The position numbers and the translations under genes are program-made. The notes beneath the pieces were generated by a model. The model saw nothing but the letters and a program-made list of their open reading frames with translations, did not search any database and was not told where the DNA came from. Source: Ampullaceana balthica (Eukaryota; Mollusca; Gastropoda; Lymnaeidae). From it: 64,000 nucleotides of DNA. Positions 27,901 to 39,900 of this stretch are shown here, in pieces. The DNA lies in assembly GCA_944989445.1 (NCBI GenBank), contig CALYLW010000052.1:469058-533057 (forward strand), in the 5' to 3' direction. Numbering within the stretch: the first letter of the stretch is position 1; each line of letters begins with the position of its first letter.

Positions 27901-30900
27901 AAAAACAAAAGCTTTAAAGGCATTGTCATTGTTATGTAAATCCATTGTAATGGAATTGAAATGGTATTTTGATGATTACATTGTATTGTGATTGTGTCTA
28001 TTGCCCTACGTACACAGGGTGGATCAATAGTATCCCACACTGTCATTATGAATTACAGTAACATACGATTAACAATCACTAATGTCATGCATTTAGGTAA
28101 ATCTTTGAATACATTAATTTCAAACCTTCATTTCTTGAATACATCAAGTAATCATGTAAGAGAGTTATAATACTAAATTATCTAAATCAATCATATAACT
28201 GAATATTTGACACTTCATTGATTGTCTTCCCTTGACGGTATTGTATTGTAAAATTTATGGAAACACAAAGGGACACTACTCAAATCTTTGTAAATTTAAG
28301 TTAGTAAAACTTATAGAAAACAATAAAATGTGTTTGATTAGGACCATGACATAATACTGACCCGCTGTCCAACGCTCTGTCTACCATGTAAAGAACTGGC
28401 ATGAAGAAAGACAAGTTGGTCAAAAAATTGCTGATGCCAAACAAAAGAAATGTTGGGTTATGGAGAAGTCTGAGGTATGTTTCAAGGGAAGCAACCAACT
28501 TTGAACAATATGACTGACCTTGAATATCTATAAAACAATAATTAACATTTATTTAAAAATGAGAACTAAATCACAAAATATGATAATAAAAACTTCATGT
28601 GAAATTTTTATATTTTTTAAAAATAGAATAATATTTACAAAACCACTGAGCATTAGCCTAAAAGAACAATGGTTCAAATGATATAAATCTATCTAAATTA
28701 TATGTCCAGAAACTTGAAACTGAAAGACACCAAATTCATCCACCTTATGTATACATTCTATCAAAGTGTCTAACTGGTCTAGGTCCTAGTCTATTATATT
28801 GTTCAATTGTAACATACAATTTTTTCCCAAAAAGTCTCTTTATAAATGTTTTTTTTTAAATTTTAATATGGAAATAATGTTAATTGTGAGATAAAATAAT
28901 TAATGTAACTAAATATTAAAATTAAGGGACAATGGGGGAGATCCATGACCCCATGTTTCCTGTTTTATTCCGCTCTAATTTAAAAATTGTTGCAGAATTA
29001 TTTAAACTTTCATTAAAATGAAATAAGGATTTGTAATACAATACAACCCTCAAATAGACATAGTCATAGGGATAAAAACACTTTTCTTATTTCAAATGCA
29101 AGAGCAAACACATACAAATTCTCGTTCTTCCAGTCCCGAATTCGGATGTGGAATGGGTTGCATGATCAAGCCATGAGAACCAACGCTCTATCAACAATTA
29201 AACTAGTAAAAATGATAAACTAGACATAAACCATGGATAAGTTAAGGATGCAATGATCTTCTGTATAGAAGGAGCATCTGTAACAGATAAGAAGTTTTCT
29301 GCACATGAACTTCTATAGCAATATCCCAGAAGCCTCTCTGTCACAATAAACACAAGAACACATTTTGAAACATTTGTAATTGTGTTTTAAATTTAGTTGT
29401 GAGCTCTAAGAACATTAATTTAAAATATCACTGATACTTGAAACGTTTTTCATTACCAATTTCCTCAATGACGTCATCATCTGTGTCCCTTGTGAGTGAT
29501 GTCTTTGAGACAGGCACAACTTGGCGATGTGGATTACCACCGGTGGTTTTACTGTACAAACTGTTTTTAGATGTCCCTAGCAATGCCACCTCCATGAAAG
29601 CCAAACTGCCTAAGCTACTGGAGAACATGAGTTGCAGGTCATTCAGGGAATGCAAGTGGCCGCTGGCCAGTCTTCTGTCTCTAAGTTCCGTTTCGCTTTT
29701 GTAAGGTTTCATGGAATGGATTGTTGCATATTCATATGAATTCAGAATTTCTAAACTGCCCCCTTTCGATTTACAAGGGAGAACACTTTTGTCAAGGCTT
29801 TGAATGTTGTGGTTGTGAGAATAAGTCTGTGATCTCGAGTCTAAGCACTGAGGTATTTGCTTGTAGCGATCAAGGCTTTGGGTTTTCATTGTGATCGTTA
29901 GGGGTTCTGACGTCAATGCGAGCTCTTCTTTCTCGCTCTTTTTACACTGGCCGCCAGTCTGTTGAACAACGACCGGGTGGGCGGGGAAGTTGTAGGCCAC
30001 GGGTCTGACCCCCGGGTCAAGGTCAGACGCTGGAAGCGGGTTGTAGACATGAGTGTTTGGCCTCCTGCAGGCCCTGATCAAGCTGTTGACCTGCCTGTCT
30101 CTACACACCTCCTCACATTTCTCCTCGCACTTCTCCAGGCTCGCGGCCGACATCCCACAGTTGCCGAGGCTGAAACTTTTCCTAGACTGGGACGGAGACG
30201 CCTCGATTGAGATTACATCCGTGTCTTTGATCATTCTGCAGTTACGGAACCTTGGCGCCTTCTCGAGGGGCCTCATGAGGGCCCCCAGCACGCACATCTT
30301 CAATGAGATCCCCGCAAGTATCAGCATACAGCCCCGCCAGCCGTAGTAGTCGACAAGCCAGTTGAGAAAAGGGGCCATGAAAAACGCCCCGGCCCCCAGC
30401 CCGGAGGCAGAGATGCCCATGGCTATGGAGCGTTTGGTCGTGAAATACATGGCCACCATGGAGACTGAAGGGAGATAACAACAACCCGCACCTGTACCTG
30501 GAGACAGGACAATAAAAACAAAGCAATCATCCTTAGCTGAAAAATGCTGTAAATAATGCAATTTCAAACATTTTAATGTTATGTTCCATTTTATTATAAA
30601 TATATTTAATTTATGAATGATGTTAACATTTTGAAAATCTAAGCCTACTTTTAATCTAATTTTAAGGATCAAGCCAATAATTTAGTTTGAGTTTTAAAAT
30701 CTGTAACTGTGAATATACAATTTATTTATTGTACTGAAATTTTTATTATAATTATAAATGTTGCTAAATCTGGAGCAGTCATTTATTTCCATAACAAACA
30801 AAGGTCAAAATATTTTATTCTATGATTATAATAGTCAGAAGTCATAATGTATCCCATCTATGATTCCAAAACATGTCAAGGTGTGGTGTTACCAGCAGTG

Positions 30901-33900
30901 ATTCAAAACGTCAAAGTCATAATGTTAACTATGTTTCCAAAAGTCAAAGTCATTATGTTAACTATGACTCCAAATGTCCAAGTCACACTGTGTTACCTGC
31001 TATGATACCAATGGTCACAACCAGGACGTGGACACTCATGGCGAAGTAGCTGATGAAGAACCCAAGGCACATGACAACACTGCCGATGATAACAACAGCT
31101 CGGTTACCGATGCGCTTACTGAGAGCAGCTGGGATGGGACCTGCAGCAGAGAAATAACAAAACAATAATCTCCAGTTGTGTTATTGTGGCCATGTATACG
31201 CATTGAGTGTAATGTAATTTGTTGATGGCTGTATGATGATTTAGAAGAGAAATTTCCCAAAGATTGGGGGCATCATCCCCATCCCGCTGCTGGATCAGAT
31301 GGCTTCGGGTGAGGTCGATGTAATTCACAAACGTTTTTCCCTTTAAACAGTTCACAGCACAAGTTATTCTCATAATCATGTAACGAACTCACCAGACTAC
31401 CACAGCACAAGTTATTCTCATAATCATGTAACGAACTCACCAGACTACCACAGCACAAGTTATTCTCATAATCATGTAACGAACTCACCAGACTACCACA
31501 GCACAAGTTATTCTCATAATCATGTAACGAACTCACCAGACTACCACAGCATATAGATAAGATGTGGAACATTTTTCCTCGTCAATCCTGACGGGCTAGA
31601 CCAGTTACATGGGGCTGCCGCCTATGGTCAAAACTGCGTTGACCATTGGTCGCTTTAAGGTCAGCTCTGACATTACTTTCAATTTTTTTTTGTACACTAA
31701 CATTTTACAATTTAAACATCAGCTATTATTCCATTTTTTTAAAAGTCCCATAACCACGTGGTCGTTATAACCCCGTAGTCGTAGGGGGCTCTAATGTTTC
31801 CATTAGAACATTCTCGGGCTTGATAGACCTGGCGGCGGCCATCCCTCTCCAGGTCAGCGAAGGACTTTCTTAGCGTTAGTCATTCATCAACATTTTTATA
31901 GTGGCTTTAACGTGGGATCGATCCCACGCCCCTCAGCTTGTGAGGCGAGCGCACTTTTGACTTCGCTATCCAGCCGCCTCACAAGCTGAGGGGCGTGGGA
32001 TCGATTCCACGTTAAAGCCACTATAACAATGATATAATAATGATATAGGACAAAAATGTCATGACTAGACATTCTAGACCCCCCGGGTGACAAATCTACC
32101 CCCCGCCCCCCGTCTATCAGACCCTCGGTAAAAGGGCCTCAACAAATTATCTACACCACATCAACCAGTCACAGATAGCCACACTTTCTAACCTCACACT
32201 CACACAAGTGGGACGTGGGTAGATGGAGTTATACCTCAACAGAGGCGCCTGCCTGAAACATGCAAACTTCTAACCCAGTCCTCAACACATCGTCATTTTT
32301 TCTTGCAGCTGTCAGTGGCACTAATGTCTGGGGTCATTTAGTCCTATAATCAAAGGTCAGTTCGCCAGGGCCCTAGTGTAATGTGGGCCTTTTGTGGGGA
32401 GGGGGGGGGGAATGACGCAGACCCATTTGAAGGGCGCAAGTGACTTAACACTGGGATGACGTACATTTATTTAATACAAGAACTTTAGGGCTAAAGAACT
32501 TATAACAATTTCACTGATTTCAGTACACAGAAATCGTGTTATTCCCAAACCCTTTAATATTACTTTAAACTTACGTTTTTAGTCACCCGCTTCTCCGGAA
32601 AAACTCTTCAATTACCAAGATTACCGCCCCTCCCCAAAAATTTGCTACCCTGGGCAAAACTCCATTACCACCCCCCCCCCAACCAACGCTACAGCTTCAT
32701 GTACAAATAATAACTGGAACATTTACATAACACTACATCAGATTCAGTCAGAAGTGTTCAGATTCAGTCAGAAGTGTTCAGATTCAGTCAGAAGTGTTCA
32801 GATTCAGTCAGGTGTGCCCAGATTCGTTCAGACTTGATCAAATGCTACACATATGTTACCATGGAAGAGCAGAAGGCCATGACTACACATATGATGTTCT
32901 ACATGTGCCAGTTGCTATTCCCCTTTATGTTGAACATGTACATACATCAGGACTTGAGCGCAGGGCCGTAGGGACAGGGCGCTAACATCAGGGGAACAAC
33001 AACATTAACATTCAGACCCAGTGGGCAATTAGGGCACGTGCCCAACGGCCTGTGGAGAGAATAATAAAAAGGACTAAAATAGTTCGTTGAATGATCAGAT
33101 CCCAACAACTCCACATAGCCAAAATATCACATTTATTTAGGAGAAACTCTGACCGCGTTGGAAAAGGGAAAGGGGGGGGGCGAAAAATTTTAAGACTTGC
33201 CTCAGCCGCTGATTTTTTCTAGACATGATGCTGACAAGAGCCACGAATTGTTACATGTTGCAATCATTAGTTACATGTTGCAATCATTAGTTACATGTTT
33301 CAATCATTAGTTACATGTTGCAATCATTAGTTACATGTTGCAATCATTAGTTACATGTTGCAATCATTAGTTACATGTTCGTTATTTCGAGTCTTAATTA
33401 ACGGATTCGCACAACATTTGTTTGATTACATAGTGGATATTATAACTAACGCAAAACCGTTCAAAAATTTTTAATCGCTGAAAAAACGTATCCATTTGTT
33501 TGGAAAACTAAGCGGTATAAGTCACAGATGACGCTTTTATAAGAAAACTACTCAAAAAACACATCACCAATGGGTCGAATCAGGGTTGCCATATTGGCCT
33601 TTTTAAGGCCAAATTCTCAAAATTTGGCCTTTTTTAAGAGGGTTTGGCCTCAAAATTTTTTTTTGGCCTTTTGGCCTTTTTCTTAACAGAAATAAAAATA
33701 TATACCATATATATATATATATATAAATAATCTTTATCACAAATTTTTTTTAAAAATTCGCCAATAAGTAAATAACCTTATTAATTATTTCCTATTTTTG
33801 AATAGCTTATGTGTATTTTAGACTTTAAAAAGTTTAACGAAGAGGCTATTAAGACAAAGCCAGATATAGAATGCAGCTCACACTTTTAGACGCTATTGTT

Positions 33901-36900
33901 AGAGTCAGGGCTGAGCTTTTGTTTACAAATAAATGCAGTAAGGACTTTGTCATGTCACCAAGAATGCTTGATGACTTGACATCTGATAAAGTTTATAATA
34001 ATACTGCAAATAGCAGTCTAGAGGAAAAGGATGACCTGAAGCTTTTCTTTCAAATTTGTATGTTAGTATCATAGTCTATTTATTTTGTGAGTACAACCAT
34101 ACATACGAACATTGGCATTTACACATTTATTATCCTTTTTCTCCTGGTTCTACCTTCATTTTAAATAGTTAACTAATTTTCAGCCGTTATGAGCCGTCCA
34201 TAAATGACGTCACGCAATTTTGGCAGATTTTTCAATGTATTTTCACCCCCCCCAACCCCTCGTCACACGTAATCAAGAGCTAGACCCTTTCCAATATGAC
34301 GTCACAGTTCTTAAAAGCCCCTCCCCCTCGTCATACATCGCTACAAATCTGTAACCCCCTCCCGCCTCCTACGTGCGTGACGTCATTTTTGTTGACATTT
34401 TTCATATAACATAAGTTTGGCCTTTTTTGGCCTTTTTTGGCAGTCAGTTTGGCCTTTTACCCAAATTACAATCTGGCAACCCTGGGTCGAATAATGTGTG
34501 CTATTAATATCGCCTCGACAGTTTTTACGTGGAATTTCGACATTCGCAGAATGATGCGCGAACAAGTACCTACAAGGCATGGTGGTTTAAATATTGTGTT
34601 TAACTTGCAAGTAGTAATTTATATTACTGCTTCAGTTTTCAGTAAATTATTGTAAGGTAAGTTATTAAAAATTAAATTTATTTTGTTTTTATTGCATTAA
34701 AGTAGCACAAGCAATTTGTGTTTTTCATTAAAATACGGTTATTCATTAAGCATGTTACGCCTATCCAATAAAATTAATAGTAATGTGTAAATAATTTGAA
34801 TTCGTCTATTTTATGGAAACTTATTAAGATTTATGACAAAAATATGTAAATATTCAAATTTGTCCGTTAATAAACACCACAACAGGCATAATAATTTCGA
34901 AAAAGACATACTTTAAACTTTCAAGCGTCTTGGAAAAATTGACATCTGAAGAAGTAACTAGGAAAACGAGATCAGTTGCTGGAATTTTACTCAATTCAAT
35001 GCAATCTTTTTCTCTTCTATGTTATCTAATTTATGGGAACCCGTCATTTTTTAAATTAATGCAAAGCCATTGCATGGAACAAAGAGATGTGCTAATACAA
35101 AATGCTGTTATATCAGCCAAACAATTTGTGAAGAGATGGCGTTATCAACTGAACGCCTAGTTAGAAGGAGAAAAAATATGAATAGGGAAAATTCAGAAGA
35201 CGTGGTTCTATCTTTAGAACAAGAAGTACAACGAGAAATATTTTTTTTTATCCATGGATGGAATTATAAAAGAAAAGAAAATATCGCTTTGATTAGTTGC
35301 ATGACCTTGCAAGAAAATTTTCGTATATAATACCATGTAACCTACTAAATGAAGCATTTGAACATCAAATAAATTAATTTATTGACATTGACAGTTCAAT
35401 ATGGAAAGAAAAAAGATCCAGGTTTTTATGGCTGTACCTACACTACAAGAAGAGGCATTATGTTAGGAAAAACGGGGGGAAAGGCACCCTTGATCTATTA
35501 AAATTTATTCAACAGTGTAGGTTGGAAAATTCTGTACCCAACATTGTAATTTTGTTATGATTTTTTTTCAACTATTGCTATCAGTGTAGCTAGTTGTGAA
35601 AGGAGCTTCTCCAAACTGAAGTTGATAAAAATTATCTTCGTTCCACAATGAGGGATTAAAGACAACAAAATCTTGCAACACTGACCATAGAACAAGATAT
35701 TACGAATAAGTTTAATTTTGATAGCATAATACACGATTTTTCTATTATGAAAGTTAGGAATGTAAATGTATAAATATGTTTACATACTAATGTACAGAGG
35801 CGTAACTGGGTTTTTGACGCCCTTGGCTAATTTATTTTTGGCGCCTTTTATTTAAATAAAAATTTAGAAATTAGAGATTTAGCGGCGCCCTTTTGAACTG
35901 GCGCAGGCCGGCTCCCTTGCCAACTGCCCCAATGCCAAGCCGTTGTTACGCCACTGCTATTTTGTACTGCTAATTTATACAATTTCTTTGTTTGTAAAAA
36001 AAAGTCATTTATTTATAAATAAAATAATAAAAGAATAGTGATTGATGTTTTTTTTGGTGTTAATTTGGAATATGTTTTGTCTCATTGGGCTGGAAAGGGG
36101 GGGGGGACCTGCGACCTTTCTTGTGGTCTTTAAAACAAGTATGTTGTATTTTTATAAATGTGTGTTTTTAGGTATATAATCTTATGCGGCCTCTTTTATA
36201 ACTGCTTACATAGGGCCTAAATATGGCATGCAATGGTTAACATTAAACATGTTCCCCACCTTTACTTCGTTTCAATTTGAATTATTTACTCATGTTTATT
36301 AATTTTTAAAAACCATTATATAATCGACTAAGTGGCCGTCCATAAATGAAGCACGCTATTTTGGCTGATTTTTCACCCCCTTCCCCCCTCGTCACACGTC
36401 GTCACAAAAACTTAGACCCCTTCTTCAATAAGACGCCACAAAGTTTTGACCCCCCCCTCAATAAAAGCCGTATTTTCTGTTTGAAAATGAGCATGTTTCA
36501 AATTAAATTTTTGCCATTTAAGAAAAGTGGAAATTTATTTAGAGTTGCGCGTTTTGACGTGACTTCACATTTCTTAAACACCCCCTCCCCTCGTCATACA
36601 TCGTCACAAACGTATGTGACTCCCCCCCCCCAGGTGCGTGACGTCATTTATGGATGGCCCCTAAAAAGGGCGGCAAATTGGAGACGCCCCGGGCAGCAAA
36701 AGTTCTAGCTACGCCACTGCATGTTGCAATCATTAGTTACATGTTGCAATAATTAGTTACAGGTAGAAGTCACTAAGCACATTTAACATTCACAAGACAT
36801 GCCCTGTATCAGTCACTGGGCACATGTATCAGTCACTGGGCCCATGTATCGGTCACTGCCTACGTATATCATTTGGTCTACTTTCAGCATCCAGTAGTAA

Positions 36901-39900
36901 GACATTCACCTCGCTGACAATCTCCTAATCAGTCAAAATTGGCTTTTGTTTTGTTTTGCCATTATTTGTTAAGGACTGAAAACACTGCATTGAGATTTTC
37001 AATTTCTTTTATCTAACAAAACAACTTATCCAAATAAAATCAGAACACTATTTTGAAAAAACGTCGCGCGCGTTAACCACTAGTCGTGATAACAAGTACA
37101 GTATCAGGGCCAATGAACCACGGTCTATTGTTTAAGGTAACACCTGTTGCACAATGTCGACTGTCTTCTCCAGTCTGGCATTTTCTTCAGTCAGTTGGCT
37201 AACCGGTGGTGTGAGTCCAACACGTATATCGTGTGATGTATACCCACGAACCCTGGACCAAAGATCCAAAAATCTTTGCTTAGTCCTGTTTCAGGGTCAT
37301 AATTTGGCAGGACCTTTTGACCAGGTGGAAATAAACTCATCCCCCGCTGTAATGTGCCCGTAAAAACGCCCCAAGTTGAATATACCCTGCGTGTAATATG
37401 CCCTCAATAATATTAATTTCAAATAAAAAATAGTACACGGACATATGTAGAAATCTAACATTGTACTCAGGTGCGTGAAAAAGGTGTAGTGGTTGTGGCT
37501 TAGCTATATGCTGTGTAGTTCTCCCCTCATACCTCCACAAACAAACACATACTGTCTACCTGAGATTTGAACTCATCACCCTTTTTAAAAAAAAATTGTC
37601 TCAAAATGATTTCAACGGTAAAAAAAACATGTACTCACCAACATACAAACTAAGATGTACTCACCAACATACAAACTAAGATGTACTCACCAACATACAA
37701 ACTAAGATGTACTAACAAACATACAAACTAAGATGTACAACTAACAATATACAAACTAAGATGTACACACCAACATACAAACTAAGATGTACACACCAAC
37801 ATACAAACTGAGATGTACTCACCAACATACAAACTAAGATGTACTAACAAACATACAAACTAAGATGTACAACTAACAATATACAAACTAAGATGTACAC
37901 ACCAACATACAAACTAAGATGTACACACCAACATACAAACTGAGATGCACACAACAACATACAAACTAAGATGTACACACCAACATACAAACTAAGATGT
38001 ACACACCAACATACAAACTAAGATGTACACACCAACATACAAACTAAGATGTACACACCAACATACAAACTAAGATGTACACACCAACATACAAACTGAG
38101 ATGTACTCACCAACATACAAACTAAGATGTACTAACAAACATACAAACTAAGATGTACACACCAACATACAAACTAAGATGTACACACCAACATACAAAC
38201 TAAGATGTACACACCAACATACAAACTAAGATGTACACACCAACATACAAACTAAGATGTACAAACTAAGATGTACACACCAACATACAAACTAAGATTT
38301 ACACACCAACATACAAACTGAGATGTACACACCAACATACAAACTAAGATGTACACACCAACATACAAACTAAGATGTACTCACTAACATACAAACTAAG
38401 ATGTACACACCAACATACAAACTGAGATGTACACACCAACATACAAACTGAGATGTACACAACAACATACAAACTAAGATGTACACACCAACATACAAAC
38501 TAAGATGTACACACCAACATACAAACTGAGATGTACTCACCAACATACAAACTAAGATGTACTCACCAACATACACACTAAGATGTACACACCAACATAC
38601 AAACTGAGATGTACTCACCTACATACAAACTAAGATGTACTCACCAACATACACACTAAGATGTACACACCAACATACAAACTGAGATGTACTCACCAAC
38701 ATACAAACTAAGATGTACTCACCAACATACAAACTAAGATGTACACACCAACATACAAACTAAGATGTACACACCAACATACAAACTAAGATGTACTCAC
38801 CAACATACAAACTAAGATGTACACACCAACATACAAACTAAAATGTACTACTAACAACATACAATCTAAGATGTAATCACCAACATACAATCTAAGATGT
38901 ACACACCAACATACAAACTAAGATGTACTCACCAACATACAAACTAAGATGTACTCACCAACATACAAACTAAGATGTACACACCAACATACAAACTAAG
39001 ATGTACTCACCAACATACAAACTAAGATGTACACACCAACATACACACTAAGATGTACTCACCAACATACAAACTGAGATGTACTCATCAACATACAAAC
39101 TAAGATGTACACACCAACATACAAACTGAGATGTACACACCAACATACAAACTAAGATGTACACACCAACATACAAACTGAGATGTACACACCAACATAC
39201 ACACTAAGATGTACTCACCAACATACAAACTGAGATGTACTCACCAACATACAAACTAAGATGTACTACTAACAACATACAAACTAAGATGTACACACCA
39301 ACATACACACTAAGATGTACTCATCAACATACAAACTGAGATGTACACACCAACATACAAACTAAGATGTACACACCAACATACACACTAAGATGTACTC
39401 ACCAACATACAAACTGAGATGTACTCATCAACATACAAACTAAGATGTACACACCAACATACACACTAAGATGTACTCACCAACATACAAACTGAGATGT
39501 ACTCATCAACATACACACTAAGATGTACACACCAACATACAAACTGAGATGTACTCACCAACATACAAACTAAGATGTACACACCAACATACAAACTGAG
39601 ATGTACTCACCAACATACAAACTAAGATGTACTAACAAACATACAAACTAAGATGTACAACTAACAATATACAAACTAAGATGTACACACCAACATACAA
39701 ACTAAGATGTACACACCAACATACAAACTGAGATGCACACAACAACATACAAACTAAGATGTACACACCAACATACAAACTAAGATGTACACACCAACAT
39801 ACAAACTAAGATGTACACACCAACATACAAACTAAGATGTACACACCAACATACAAACTAAGATGTACACACCAACATACAAACTGAGATGTACTCACCA

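Larger units (their letters stand above)
33378..36719. mobile_element. hAT element copy B (5' truncated), same family as copy A
   Basis: Begins inside the family (TTCGTTATTTCGAGTCTTAA) and ends TAGCTACGCCACTG. Its left terminus is missing. The transposase remnant is best seen at 34930-35160 (TRKTRSVAGILLNSMQSFSL) and about 35560-35720 (dimerisation-domain remnant around VASCERSFSKLKL-like sequence). It holds another hAT (33581-34484), a CAGAGGCG MITE (about 35796-35956) and a CCGTCCATAAATGA element (36331-36661). Confidence 0.82.
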
